From Rhizobium aethiopicum (GTDB lineage: Bacteria; Pseudomonadota; Alphaproteobacteria; Rhizobiales; Rhizobiaceae): 61,785 bases of DNA. The translations under genes and the position numbers were made by a program. Of this stretch, positions 24,721 to 33,447 are shown piece by piece. The stretch covers positions 1 to 61,785 of the forward strand of contig NZ_FMAJ01000021.1 of the NCBI RefSeq assembly GCF_900094625.1, read 5' to 3'. The notes under the pieces are model-generated. The model did not search any database, was not told the DNA's origin, and saw only the letters and a program-made list of their open reading frames with translations. The stretch's first letter is position 1. Every line of letters starts with the position of its first letter.

Positions 24721-26028
24721 GTGAGAAAAGTCGTTAGTGAATCGAAACGGTCCCTCAACCGTCATGTCGCCGTTGTCGGCGTGCTGTCCATTGCGCTGGT
24801 GTGCGGCATTGGCGGCTGGGCGGCCACGACGGAGCTTTCCAGCGCCGTCATCGGCGAGGGCGTTGTCATCGTCGATGGCGATGTCAAGAAGGTCCAGCAT
24901 CTGACGGGCGGTATTGTCTCGGAGCTTCTCGTCTCCGAAAACGACCATGTCTCGGCCGGGCAGGTTTTGATACGACTTGACGGAACGGCGACGAGAGCAC
25001 AGCTGTCGATTGTCGAGAGCACGCTTGCTCAGCTCTATGCGCGCCGTGCCCGCCTGAAGGCGGAGCGGATCGGCGCGGAGTCGTTCGAGGTCGAAGAAAA
25101 CCTCAGCGATCTGACGTCCAGCACCGCGGCTCAGCAGTTGCTCGACGGCGAGCGGAAGTTGTTTGACAGCCGCAGGTCGGCTCTCATCGGAATGAAGAGC
25201 CAGCTGGAATCGCGCAAGGATCAATTGGCCGAGCAGATCAAAGGGTTGGTCGTGCAGATCAACGCCACCGGCGATTCTCTCGGCTTGATCGAACAGGAGC
25301 TCGAGGCCGTCGATGTTCTCTACAAAAAGGGTCTGGTCACGCTTCAGCGTTTGAATACGCTCAAACGCGCCCGCGCCGATCTCCAGGGCAACAGCGGTCA
25401 GGAAATCGCTGCAAAGGCGGAGGCCGAGGGCAAGGCGATCGAAATCGACCGACAATCGATTCAGCTGGATGAAGATCGTCGTTCAGAGATCGCCAAAGAC
25501 CTGACCGATGTCGAAGCTCAGATCGCCGAAAATGAGGAGCGCCGCGGCACTGCGCTTGATCAACTCCGCCGTCTCGACATTACCGCGCCGCTCAGCGGCC
25601 GCGTACACGAATTGGCGGTTCATACTGTCAATGGTGTTATCGAAGCCGGTCAGACGCTGATGCTCGTCGTTCCCGAAAACGACGATCTCACCGTCCAGGC
25701 GAAGGTCGCTACACGTGATATTGACCAGCTCCATGTCGGCCAATCCGTCGATGTGCGTTTCAGCGCCTTTGATCAGCGCACGACGCCGGATGTGAAGGCC
25801 GTGATCACCTCAATTGCGCCTGATATCGTCAAGGATGAGCGGACGGGGATCAACTATTATCCGCTGCGCGTCAAGCCGGAGGCTCAAAGTATCGCCAAGC
25901 TGAAATCGATAAAGCTCTATCCCGGCATGCCGGCCGAAGTCTTTATCAAGATCGCCGACCGGACCGTCATCTCTTATCTCACAAAGCCGCTGACCGACCA
26001 GATGCAGCACGTATTTCGTGAGGAGTGA
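24721..26028 (+). CDS. HlyD-family membrane fusion protein of the type I secretion system
   Basis: 435 residues from a GTG at 24721, preceded by GGAAGGA. One membrane segment lies at about 13-33. It is followed by a lipoyl half-motif (VDGDVKKVQHLTGGIVSEL), a long coiled coil with an E/Q/L-rich heptad pattern (about 100-280), the second lipoyl half (ITAPLSGRVHEL) and a C-terminal beta-barrel region (GMPAEVFIKIADRT). These are the features of PrtE/PrsE-like adaptors linking the inner-membrane ABC exporter to a TolC-like channel. No TolC-type gene is intact in the window; the only trace is the pseudogene at 8668-8860. Confidence 0.93.
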   Translation: MRKVVSESKRSLNRHVAVVGVLSIALVCGIGGWAATTELSSAVIGEGVVIVDGDVKKVQHLTGGIVSELLVSENDHVSAGQVLIRLDGTATRAQLSIVESTLAQLYARRARLKAERIGAESFEVEENLSDLTSSTAAQQLLDGERKLFDSRRSALIGMKSQLESRKDQLAEQIKGLVVQINATGDSLGLIEQELEAVDVLYKKGLVTLQRLNTLKRARADLQGNSGQEIAAKAEAEGKAIEIDRQSIQLDEDRRSEIAKDLTDVEAQIAENEERRGTALDQLRRLDITAPLSGRVHELAVHTVNGVIEAGQTLMLVVPENDDLTVQAKVATRDIDQLHVGQSVDVRFSAFDQRTTPDVKAVITSIAPDIVKDERTGINYYPLRVKPEAQSIAKLKSIKLYPGMPAEVFIKIADRTVISYLTKPLTDQMQHVFREE

Positions 26029-26234
26029 TCGGCGGCTGCTCCGCGCCGCTGCAGCATATCAGGGCAGCGCTAGCCGCGGTTGACGCAAGGCTCTGCGCCC
26101 TGAAACGGGCGTGACAACCTGTCTTGATGATATTGTCTCCGCTTGCTGCGGGGTGGCTCCGCGAAGAGCCGCCGGTCATTCCAAAGGAGTTGCTGCGGGG
26201 TGACGTATAGCTCTCGCCGAGATATGCTCTTTCC

Positions 26235-26930
26235 ATGATATGTTTGCAGCTTTGGCGGGCGGCGCCGACCGAGAGGCGGCTGGCATGGGGTCTGGTTCTG
26301 TTTTTGACCTGCCTCATGATGGTTTCAGTGCCCGGGAAGAGTGATGCCGAGAACTTTCCGGCAGTGAAAATAGTGGCTTTCGGAACATCGCTGACAGCGC
26401 GCGGCGGATGGCAGTCCGGCCTCCAGACAAGCCTTGCCGCCTGCCTGCAGAGACCGGTACGAATCGAGAGCGTCGCAAAAAGCGGCGAGACGTCGACATG
26501 GGCTTTGACCCAGCTGGATCGCGTCGTTGCCGAGCAGCCGGATATCATTCTGATCGAGCTCTATGCCAACGACGCGACATTGCACCGGTTCGTGTCGCTG
26601 GCGCAAAGCCGAAGGAATATCGGCGATATTCTTGATCAGCTCCAACAACGCCTGCCGCGGGCGCGGATCATCCTCATGGCGATGAATCCGTTTTCAGGAC
26701 TGCGGGGGTTGATCCGTCCTTTCGTCGATAGCTATATCTCGGCTCATCAGGAGGAGGCACAGAAACGGGGACTGGAGTTTGTCGATCATCGGCTCGGCTG
26801 GGAGCGGCTGGCCCCGGATGATTTGGCCACCGCAATTCCTGACGGCGCGCATCCGCGGGCCGAAGTTGCTTCGCAAATCATCGTACCCGAACTCGTCGGA
26901 CGTATCGCCGGCCGCGATTGCGGAGAATGA
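26235..26930 (+). CDS. Secreted SGNH/GDSL hydrolase
   Basis: 231 residues. The N-terminal hydrophobic segment (about 16-36) acts as a signal peptide or anchor. The SGNH blocks are visible: FGTSLTARGGW (block I, nucleophile Ser), block III YANDA (Asn) and block V IPDGAHP (Asp and His). The family removes acyl groups from lipids or glycans, or acts as an acyltransferase. The gene follows the type I secretion genes by about 200 bp on the same strand and precedes convergent polysaccharide genes. De-O-acylation of the surface polymer is therefore a reasonable guess, not shown. Confidence 0.8.
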   Translation: MICLQLWRAAPTERRLAWGLVLFLTCLMMVSVPGKSDAENFPAVKIVAFGTSLTARGGWQSGLQTSLAACLQRPVRIESVAKSGETSTWALTQLDRVVAEQPDIILIELYANDATLHRFVSLAQSRRNIGDILDQLQQRLPRARIILMAMNPFSGLRGLIRPFVDSYISAHQEEAQKRGLEFVDHRLGWERLAPDDLATAIPDGAHPRAEVASQIIVPELVGRIAGRDCGE

Positions 26931-26970
26931 ATCTCTACCTTCCCGAGGGCGTCTGCGCTTGTTTGCGGGT

Positions 26971-27447
26971 TTAACCTGCTGCGAGATAACCCTTCAAATA
27001 GTTGACCAGCGATGTCCGGCCGGCATCTGACGGGTCCTCCTGAGAGGGACTGTCCAGGTCCTGGAGGAGAAAATCTTTGAGTTCGTCATCGCTCTGCGCG
27101 ACATAGATGCCCGGCCGGCCGACGAGCTGACTGACCGTGGCAAGCTGGTGGTCGTTTCGGTGCTCGCCAAGGGCCGCCTTCCGCGGAACAAGAATGATCG
27201 GTTTGCCGAAACGTTTCGCCGTCAGGACGGTGCCAATTCCCGCGTGGGAGACGATGACGTTCGCATCGCGAAAGACCTGATCGAAGTCCGCAGGTTCGAT
27301 ATTCTTGATCCATTTCATGTTCTGTGGAGTATAGGTGCCCTTGCCGATCTGCGCCAGAACCGGCCTGGTGAGGTCCTTGGCGAATGTGTCGACGGCCTTG
27401 ACAAGGCGATCAAACGGCAGCTGCGTTCCGACGGTGACAAGGATCAA
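26971..27447 (-). CDS. Glycosyltransferase catalytic subunit, PssE/Alg13-like
   Basis: 158 residues from a TTG at 27447 with AGGAG upstream, chosen because the family start ILVTVGTQLPFDRL begins there. The frame overlaps the upstream partner by TTGA. It is equivalent to the C-terminal half of a GT28-type enzyme, with the nucleotide-sugar segment SHAGIGTVLTAKRFGKP and PRKAALGEHRNDHQ. In R. leguminosarum the PssD/PssE pair forms the glucuronosyl-(1,4)-glucuronosyl/glucosyl transferase acting early on the lipid-linked repeat; Alg13/Alg14 are the eukaryotic counterparts. UDP-glucuronate from Ugd would be the donor. Confidence 0.88.
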   Translation of the reverse strand: MILVTVGTQLPFDRLVKAVDTFAKDLTRPVLAQIGKGTYTPQNMKWIKNIEPADFDQVFRDANVIVSHAGIGTVLTAKRFGKPIILVPRKAALGEHRNDHQLATVSQLVGRPGIYVAQSDDELKDFLLQDLDSPSQEDPSDAGRTSLVNYLKGYLAAG

Positions 27448-27902
27448 AGGACAGCTCCTGCGTAATGGGGACCATCCGGCCGCGACAGATGTTGCCATTG
27501 CGTGAGCCAGAGCGTCGCAATACGACCGGCCAATTTTCCCGACAAGGACAGTTTCTCGACATTGGCGACACTATCGATCCAGATGGTGCGCTTGCCCGTC
27601 ATTCTGCCGGCAAGCAGACAAAAGAGCCCAGGCGCGGCACCCGTCGAGATGATGACGTCGGGCCTGTGCCTGATGACGATGGCGAAGGCGCTGAAAAAGC
27701 ACCGGATCGACATGGTTATCGAGTCACGGCTGCAATCGGGAAGGACCAGGCCGTCTCGAATCTCGTATTTGGAAAGTAGCCCCGGGATGGTCGTTGCAAA
27801 AATGATGTCGCAGCCCTCGAACGCGCTGCGCATGGCCATCAGCTGTTCCCAGTGACCGCCTCCCGACGAAGCAGCGAGAACTTTCAATTTCTTCTCAGCC
27901 AT
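27444..27902 (-). CDS. Glycosyltransferase membrane-anchoring subunit, PssD/Alg14-like
   Basis: 152 residues. It matches the Alg14/PssD/EpsE family: ASSGGGHWEQLMA at the N-terminus, VIISTGAAPGLFCLLAGR in the middle and IDSVANVEKLSLSGK, with a PDGPHYAGAVL ending. It binds the lipid acceptor and recruits the PssE-type catalytic subunit, whose gene overlaps its stop by 4 bp. The two together equal one GT28 enzyme. A 152-bp gap separates it from the acyltransferase gene upstream. Confidence 0.88.
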   Translation of the reverse strand: MAEKKLKVLAASSGGGHWEQLMAMRSAFEGCDIIFATTIPGLLSKYEIRDGLVLPDCSRDSITMSIRCFFSAFAIVIRHRPDVIISTGAAPGLFCLLAGRMTGKRTIWIDSVANVEKLSLSGKLAGRIATLWLTQWQHLSRPDGPHYAGAVL

Positions 27903-28054
27903 AGACAGGCATCTCCTATGTTCGACCGATGACGAGAGGACAAGACCGTTCCACTGAAACCGTGGCTGTATCGCGGCGGTTCAATGGAATCCTAACATTA
28001 TTAACCGGCGCGTCGAGGCTCGCGGATCGTGAACTCTCAGTTTGGGACAATCTT

Positions 28055-29095
28055 TCACCTGACATACTTATAGATCGGTCCTGCCATCGGGACTGCCTGA
28101 AGCGTCATTTTTGCAAGAATCGGCAATAACGTGCCGGCAATCATCAATATAACGATCATGAACGCGAACCATGGGCCGTGATATGGCAGGATCTTCACAT
28201 AAACTCCCTTGGCTATTCCAATGAAGATCGTATTGAACAGATAGATCACCATCGAATTCTGGCCGAGCCAGAGAAGGATCTTGTCATTTTCGAAAAACGG
28301 CAATCTGACAAGAGCGTGCAGAAAAGGAATTGACGCCGCCCCGCAAAAAAGAAGCCAATAGGGAAAGCTCCGGCCGATATAAAGTGCGGCTGCGAAAACG
28401 ACCAGCCAAAGGAGAATATATTTGGTGAATATAGTGAGAGCGTATTCGGAATATTTGCAGATCAGCATTCCCGCGACGAAAAAAACGAAATAGCTCAAAA
28501 TTCGCGCGACATAAAACCTCTCCGAAGCGGGAATGAAGAAAATCGCCAACGAGAAAAGGAAAAGAATGCCGATCTGCCGGCTGCTCAGCCGCCACAGGAG
28601 CGGTGTCAGCACCGAATAGACGAAAAGCACCAAGAGATACCAGATCGAAATGGTCGGGTTGTTCGGGCTGTTCGAAATCACCGCCCATGGCCCCTGCCAA
28701 AAGCCGCTGACGCCGTCATCGACATGAACGAACGTCTCGGCGATCTGCTTGCCGAAGACATTGATCAGGCACATCACGATAAAGGGGATCAGCAGCCGAT
28801 CAAATCTCTTGGCGAAGAACTGGCCGAAGTTGCGATCAAGGGCATTATGCGCGCCCGTGAAAAAGAACACGAATCCACTGAGATACATGAAGAAGGGCAT
28901 GTGGAACGTGTAGATCGCGGATTTCGTCGCCTGATACCATGCCTGCTCGCCAAGCGTACCTTGCATCACAAGGTGACCGTAGACGACCAGGAGGATGCCG
29001 AGGCCTTTGCCGCGTTCGATATCCAACAGTTTTTCGCGTTCAACGCTGACCGCGGCTCTTTTCGATTCGGGCACGGCCATTGGGGCGCTGGTCAT
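28055..29095 (-). CDS. Membrane acyltransferase (acyltransferase family 3)
   Basis: 346 residues with about ten hydrophobic segments. The family start is REKLLDIERGKGLGILLVVYGH (catalytic-type His), with FHMPFFMYLSGFVF following. Acyltransferase-3 proteins move acetyl or succinyl groups across the inner membrane onto surface glycans; rhizobial relatives include ExoH and ExoZ. The start is preceded by AGGAGAA and lies 3 bp after the stop of the Wzy-like gene, so they are co-translated. Likely adds O-acetyl or O-succinyl groups to the polymer of this locus. Confidence 0.88.
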   Translation of the reverse strand: MTSAPMAVPESKRAAVSVEREKLLDIERGKGLGILLVVYGHLVMQGTLGEQAWYQATKSAIYTFHMPFFMYLSGFVFFFTGAHNALDRNFGQFFAKRFDRLLIPFIVMCLINVFGKQIAETFVHVDDGVSGFWQGPWAVISNSPNNPTISIWYLLVLFVYSVLTPLLWRLSSRQIGILFLFSLAIFFIPASERFYVARILSYFVFFVAGMLICKYSEYALTIFTKYILLWLVVFAAALYIGRSFPYWLLFCGAASIPFLHALVRLPFFENDKILLWLGQNSMVIYLFNTIFIGIAKGVYVKILPYHGPWFAFMIVILMIAGTLLPILAKMTLQAVPMAGPIYKYVR

Positions 29096-29098
29096 TGC

Positions 29099-30496
29099 CT
29101 ATTCTCCTGAAGCGGGTTGTGGATAACGGAGGCTGCGCCGCCCGGCCGGTCCCGTTGAAAGGGACCGCCGCCGACGTGGCGGGGGGACAACAGGTTCCGT
29201 TCTCATTGGCAAGACAGAGACGAGGACCGGCCATAGACCAATCGGCGCCAGCATCATTCCCGCTTCGGTCATTGCGCCGATCATGACGAGAAGGATCAGA
29301 GCAACCTCTTTGGCCTGCACGGCCTGAAGCTGATGGCTCCTGTAGACTGCGGCTATCTTCTTGAAAATTCGCGTCAACAGGAAGCCGATCCAGCAAAGAA
29401 AGCCCGGAATACCGATGTTGAGGCAAATCTCGAGATAGGTGTTGTGCAGGGAGCGTACGGTGTGGCCGAGACGGACATATTCCTCGACGATGTCCGCCTG
29501 CCGGAACGTGGCGAAGCCATAGCCGAAGATGGGCCGATCATAAATCAGCGGGATTACCTGCTCCCAGATATCGGACCGGCCCGACAGCGTCAGGTCCTTT
29601 CCGAAAGCTTCGGCGACAGCCTGTGCGACGCCGAGATAGGCGATCGAGCCGGCAAAGCCGATCAGGAGGCAGAGAAACAAGACGATGAAAGCGCGGGCCA
29701 TGCTGTGCCGGATGTTCTCCATCATCTTCAGGCCGAAGATCGTGGCAAGGCCAATCGCCACCATGACGACCGCCGTTGACGACAAGGAGACAACGATAAG
29801 GACCAGGGTCAGCATGATTGCGATGGTTTTCAGCAAGCCGCTGTAGCGAAGCCGGGGGGAGGGCAGCCGATGGGATATGAGCACGATAAAGCAAATCGCG
29901 CTGAACTGTCCCATTGTATTTTTGTGATAAAACAATCCCTTCACCGCCCCCGCCAGCGAACCACCCATGATGCCGAACCGCGGGAAAGCAGCCGTGTAAA
30001 GGACGTTTGCGAAAGCGGAGAAAATGGCGAAATTGGCCAGGAGACGCAAGGTTTCCTCGTTGCCGTAACGCAGTCGAAAGAGCAGGGGGCCAAGGGCCAG
30101 CAGACCGACGGCCGCGGCGCCGCGAACAGAGGCGCCAAAATCGAGCGAGCCGAAGAATGACACCACTATAGAAAAGATGACGATGCCTACGAGGGGCGAA
30201 ATGCCGCGGAAAAAGGCGAGGAAGCGGTTTGGCTCAAGGATGCCGTAGAAGCCGATCAACGGGATCAGCGAATAAAGCATCAGCTTCTGCGGCAGCGGAT
30301 CAACGCTTGCCCCATCATCGAAGTTCGAAGGATACCCATACCACATGCCGGTTGCCCGCAGCAGGGCGAGGTAAAAAATGCCCGTCAGGAGCAGGCGAAC
30401 GAGCGTTTCCTTTCTGATGCCATGGCGTGGCCGTGCACGGACGGACGGCCGCAGGCCGATATCTCCGTCTCGAACATAGGTGGGGCCAAAACTCAT
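29099..30496 (-). CDS. Exopolysaccharide polymerase-like membrane protein (Wzy/ExoQ type)
   Basis: 465 residues from the ATG at 30496 (AGGAGCG upstream). About ten membrane segments are present. The Wzy_C region has LTLSGRSDIWEQVIPLI, YGFATF and LHNTYLEICLNIG, the usual G-R-x-x-x-W and H-N-x-x-L-x patterns of O-antigen polymerase/ligase proteins. The last ~40 residues are Arg/Pro-rich and cytoplasmic. Being inside the glycosyltransferase run, it is the more probable polymerase for the repeat made here; the protein at 12447-13856 is a second family member. Confidence 0.87.
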   Translation of the reverse strand: MSFGPTYVRDGDIGLRPSVRARPRHGIRKETLVRLLLTGIFYLALLRATGMWYGYPSNFDDGASVDPLPQKLMLYSLIPLIGFYGILEPNRFLAFFRGISPLVGIVIFSIVVSFFGSLDFGASVRGAAAVGLLALGPLLFRLRYGNEETLRLLANFAIFSAFANVLYTAAFPRFGIMGGSLAGAVKGLFYHKNTMGQFSAICFIVLISHRLPSPRLRYSGLLKTIAIMLTLVLIVVSLSSTAVVMVAIGLATIFGLKMMENIRHSMARAFIVLFLCLLIGFAGSIAYLGVAQAVAEAFGKDLTLSGRSDIWEQVIPLIYDRPIFGYGFATFRQADIVEEYVRLGHTVRSLHNTYLEICLNIGIPGFLCWIGFLLTRIFKKIAAVYRSHQLQAVQAKEVALILLVMIGAMTEAGMMLAPIGLWPVLVSVLPMRTEPVVPPPRRRRSLSTGPAGRRSLRYPQPASGE

Positions 30497-30520
30497 GCGA
30501 AGGCGCTCCTGCAAATGGTA

Positions 30521-31504
30521 TCAGAGGGCGGCATTGGGTCTATATTCCTGGTATGCATGTCCAAGGATCCCGTTGACCATGCCGGCGCCACGCAGAACAT
30601 GGGTGAGTGCTCGCATGCCCCAATAGGGTGAAATCAGGATTGCCGGCAGCATGGCCAGCCCAAGGATCACCCTCGTGGCGCCATAGGCCGCGCGGTAGAG
30701 CCGGCGCTTGAGGTTACCGTGCAGGACCTCGCTGACGGCGAAGGTATTGCCGAGCCGGTATTGCCGCTGCAACACCCACTTCCAGGTCATGCGGCTGGCG
30801 GGAACGATATCATAGACGAGCGCCTTGTCAGCCCAGAAAACCTGCATGCCACGACGAATTGCCTGATTGAAGAAGAGATAGTCTGTGCCCCCGGTGAAGC
30901 GCATCTTCTCTTCGAAGCGAAGATTCCATGAGCGGATGAGGGGATAATCGAACATGACGTTGTTCGAAGCCGCATAGGAAATGCGCTGACCGTCCTTGTT
31001 CTTCTTGCGCTCGAAAACCCTCGCCTTGATGAAATATTCCGGCGGGTTGTCGGGATAGACCGGCTGGACCGGGCCGTAGACGCAATCGGCACGGTTTCTC
31101 TCGCGGGTCTCCAGCATTGCATCGAGCCAGCCATCGACAGGCCATTCGTCGTCGTCGAGAAAGCAGAAGAGGTCGGTCCCGGCAGGGGCTGAATCAAGAG
31201 CGCGATTGCGTGCAAAGGGTATGCCTTGGTTCGGCTCGACGACATAGATCAGATCATAGGCGCCCGTCTGGCCGAAGTTCTCGACGGTGGCTCTTGCGCT
31301 GCCGGCGGCATCATTGTCGACGATCACCATCGTCAGATGATAGGGGCGAGCCGGATTCCTCGCCTGGCGTGTCATCACGTCGAGCAGCTTGGCGATCCCG
31401 TCGAGCCGCCGATAAGTCAATACGCCGACGGCAATGTACAGCTGCGACGCGCCTTGCGGCTCAGCTCTGTCAGATGGCGGTTGAAAGTTGTCTTGCTGGT
31501 TCAT
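30521..31504 (-). CDS. GT2 family glycosyltransferase
   Basis: 327 residues with a GT-A fold. The N-terminal nucleotide-binding strand is VGVLTYRRLDG, followed by IVDNDAAGSA and the metal-binding FLDDDEWP, and a C-terminal helix with hydrophobic stretches. This resembles rhizobial ExoM/PssC-type enzymes that add sugars to the lipid-linked repeat at the cytoplasmic face. The ATG at 31504 overlaps the preceding stop (ATGA) and has AAGGAC upstream. Donor and linkage cannot be told. Confidence 0.88.
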   Translation of the reverse strand: MNQQDNFQPPSDRAEPQGASQLYIAVGVLTYRRLDGIAKLLDVMTRQARNPARPYHLTMVIVDNDAAGSARATVENFGQTGAYDLIYVVEPNQGIPFARNRALDSAPAGTDLFCFLDDDEWPVDGWLDAMLETRERNRADCVYGPVQPVYPDNPPEYFIKARVFERKKNKDGQRISYAASNNVMFDYPLIRSWNLRFEEKMRFTGGTDYLFFNQAIRRGMQVFWADKALVYDIVPASRMTWKWVLQRQYRLGNTFAVSEVLHGNLKRRLYRAAYGATRVILGLAMLPAILISPYWGMRALTHVLRGAGMVNGILGHAYQEYRPNAAL

Positions 31505-32385
31505 GACTGTCCTTTGCGCAGCATATTTCCCAAACGCTTGCGCGCGGCCATCAAGGCCACTTCGTTTACGGCATCGTCCCCGAACGGGCCACCCGCCACG
31601 GTGCTGCGAGCTTCGCTCCTGAGCTTCAAGAGCGAAGTCGTTTCTGCAATGCCGCCGGCCACAAGGCTCTTGCCGAGTGCATGCAGCCCATCATAGCGGC
31701 GTGCCAATTCCAATCCTGTCGCGATCATGATCCGCGGGCGCAGCGTTTTCGCCCTGCTGGTGCCCGTATAGCGGTTCGAGTCATGAATGCGCTGAAAGGT
31801 CAGCGGCGTTTCGACTATGGCGCCGCGACCCAGATAGGCGGCTGCGAATTTGATGTAATTGTCGCTGAGGACGACGTCTTTCGCCACAGACATCGGCAGG
31901 ATCTGGGACAACAGGTGGCGGCGGAAACTCAAGCCGGAGGTCGGCACCGGAAGCGAGGGGAAGCCGCCCCTGCGCAGCGTGTCCCGCTTGTCGAACAGCG
32001 TCACCTGCAGCTCCGTGGGGGGCTGCCCGCCTTCATCGGTCGTCACGCGGTCGAAGCACCAGTCAATCTCGTTGCGGTCGTAGATCTCGGCGATGCGCGC
32101 AAGTTTGCCGGGCAGAAACGCATCATCGGCATCGAGGAGAAACAGGATATCGCCGCTTGCGGCCGCAAAACCGGCATTGAAGCTCGAGGCCTGGCCGCCA
32201 TTTTCCTTCAACACGGTCAGGATTCGCTCGCCGTAGGAGGCAAGGACCTCCCTGGAATTATCCGTGGAACCATCGTCGACGACGATCACTTCGAAATCCG
32301 GATAGGCCTGCGACAGAACGCTGTCGATGCATGGACGCAGATATTGGCCGTAATTGAAATTGTTGATGAGCACCGATAATTTCAC
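31501..32385 (-). CDS. GT2 family glycosyltransferase (copy B of a duplicated pair)
   Basis: 294 residues from a GTG at 32385, with AGGAGG 8 bases upstream and a GTGA overlap with the gene before it. The family start KLSVLINNFNYGQYLRP is at residue 2, then VIVVDDGSTD and FLLDADDAF (metal-binding). It is a processive- or side-chain-type GT2. Its first 28 residues are closely matched by a decayed fragment at 34469-34564, which sits in the same position after the paralogue of the upstream gene. This shows that the A-B gene pair was once duplicated. Confidence 0.88.
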   Translation of the reverse strand: MKLSVLINNFNYGQYLRPCIDSVLSQAYPDFEVIVVDDGSTDNSREVLASYGERILTVLKENGGQASSFNAGFAAASGDILFLLDADDAFLPGKLARIAEIYDRNEIDWCFDRVTTDEGGQPPTELQVTLFDKRDTLRRGGFPSLPVPTSGLSFRRHLLSQILPMSVAKDVVLSDNYIKFAAAYLGRGAIVETPLTFQRIHDSNRYTGTSRAKTLRPRIMIATGLELARRYDGLHALGKSLVAGGIAETTSLLKLRSEARSTVAGGPFGDDAVNEVALMAARKRLGNMLRKGQS

Positions 32386-33356
32386 CGCACGACCTCCTGC
32401 ACCAGTCGACCAGAACGATTTCCTGCCGGAGCGTATCGGCGCAGCCCGGCGCGGTAGCCACGCATGTAGTAGTGCTTCCAGATTGCCCAGAACCGCTTCT
32501 TTGACGGCGGCAAAGGATAAAGAAGGGCTGCCCGAGCTGCCCAGTTGGCGCTCTCGATCCAGGTTCTTAAGGGAACTCCCCCGATCCTGACACCTTTGGG
32601 AATGTCTTCGGCGAAGAGCGCCGGCATTCCATAGCCAAGACGCTCCCCACGCTTCTGTACCCAGGCCTCTGTCACGCTGGAGGCTGGAATCCAATGATGG
32701 ACAATGGCCTCAGCGCACCGATATGTTTTCACGCCGCTTCGGGATAGGCGGCTGACGATTTCGGTATCCTCTCCCATCGCGAAAAGATCCCCTGGAAGCG
32801 GCCCGATGTCTTCACGGAATCGTACATTGCCGCCAAGCAGTTCACGACGCACGCTCGTGTTCGGACCCCAAATTTTTGTCGGGTCGCATGGGCCACTGGA
32901 TTCCTCGTCGGCTATAGCGAAGGTGGATCCCATGGGAATCCAGTCCAGAAGCGGATCTCCATGGGGGTAATTCTCCCAATTCGGAAGAATGCGGCCGCCG
33001 ATTACGCCATAATTCGGATTCGCCTCTGCGCACGCGGCAATCGAACTCAACCAGTTCACATCTGCCTCGATATCGTCGTCCGTGAAAACGATCAGCGCTC
33101 CGCGAGCGATCGCCAAAGCGGCGTTCATAGCTCCTGATTTGCCTGGGCGGGCATGATCGACAACAATCATCGGGAGCTTCTTCGCATATTGATCGAGAAG
33201 CCGCTCTGTTCCGTCTTTACTGTTATTGTTGACGGCAATCAGTTCCCATTGTTCGGCCGAAAGGTTTTGGCTGAGCATCGAATCCAGCATCTGTTGAAGC
33301 CGTCTACTAGCGCCGTTGAAGGACGAAAAGATGACACTAATTTTTAGATCCGTCAT
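32382..33356 (-). CDS. GT2 family glycosyltransferase (copy A of a duplicated pair)
   Basis: 324 residues from the ATG at 33356, chosen for the GT2 start LKISVIFSSFNGASRRL; the frame is open to 33482 without family features. Motifs are LIAVNNNSKDGT, VFTDDDIEA (D-D-D metal motif), WGPNTSVRRELLG and FAMGEDTE, and the ending has WAIWKHYYMRGYRAG. It is closely similar over its whole length to the protein at 34588-35535. Both would transfer sugars in repeat-unit assembly, perhaps to successive positions. Its stop overlaps the next start by 4 bp. Confidence 0.88.
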   Translation of the reverse strand: MTDLKISVIFSSFNGASRRLQQMLDSMLSQNLSAEQWELIAVNNNSKDGTERLLDQYAKKLPMIVVDHARPGKSGAMNAALAIARGALIVFTDDDIEADVNWLSSIAACAEANPNYGVIGGRILPNWENYPHGDPLLDWIPMGSTFAIADEESSGPCDPTKIWGPNTSVRRELLGGNVRFREDIGPLPGDLFAMGEDTEIVSRLSRSGVKTYRCAEAIVHHWIPASSVTEAWVQKRGERLGYGMPALFAEDIPKGVRIGGVPLRTWIESANWAARAALLYPLPPSKKRFWAIWKHYYMRGYRAGLRRYAPAGNRSGRLVQEVVR

Positions 33357-33447
33357 CGAAACCACTCGCCTCCTGACGCGCGAAAATCCTGCCCTCTGCC
33401 ACCGTAGCAGAAGCGCTTCCTGTCGATGCCGCGGTTTAGGACTGTCG

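Noticed and set aside
24154..25455. 433-codon open frame on the minus strand
   Set aside because: Antisense to the ABC exporter and HlyD genes; a product of high GC third positions.
26143..26202. Direct repeat TTGCTGCGGGGTG (26143-26155 and 26190-26202)
   Set aside because: Only two short copies in a small intergenic gap; not enough to call a functional repeat.
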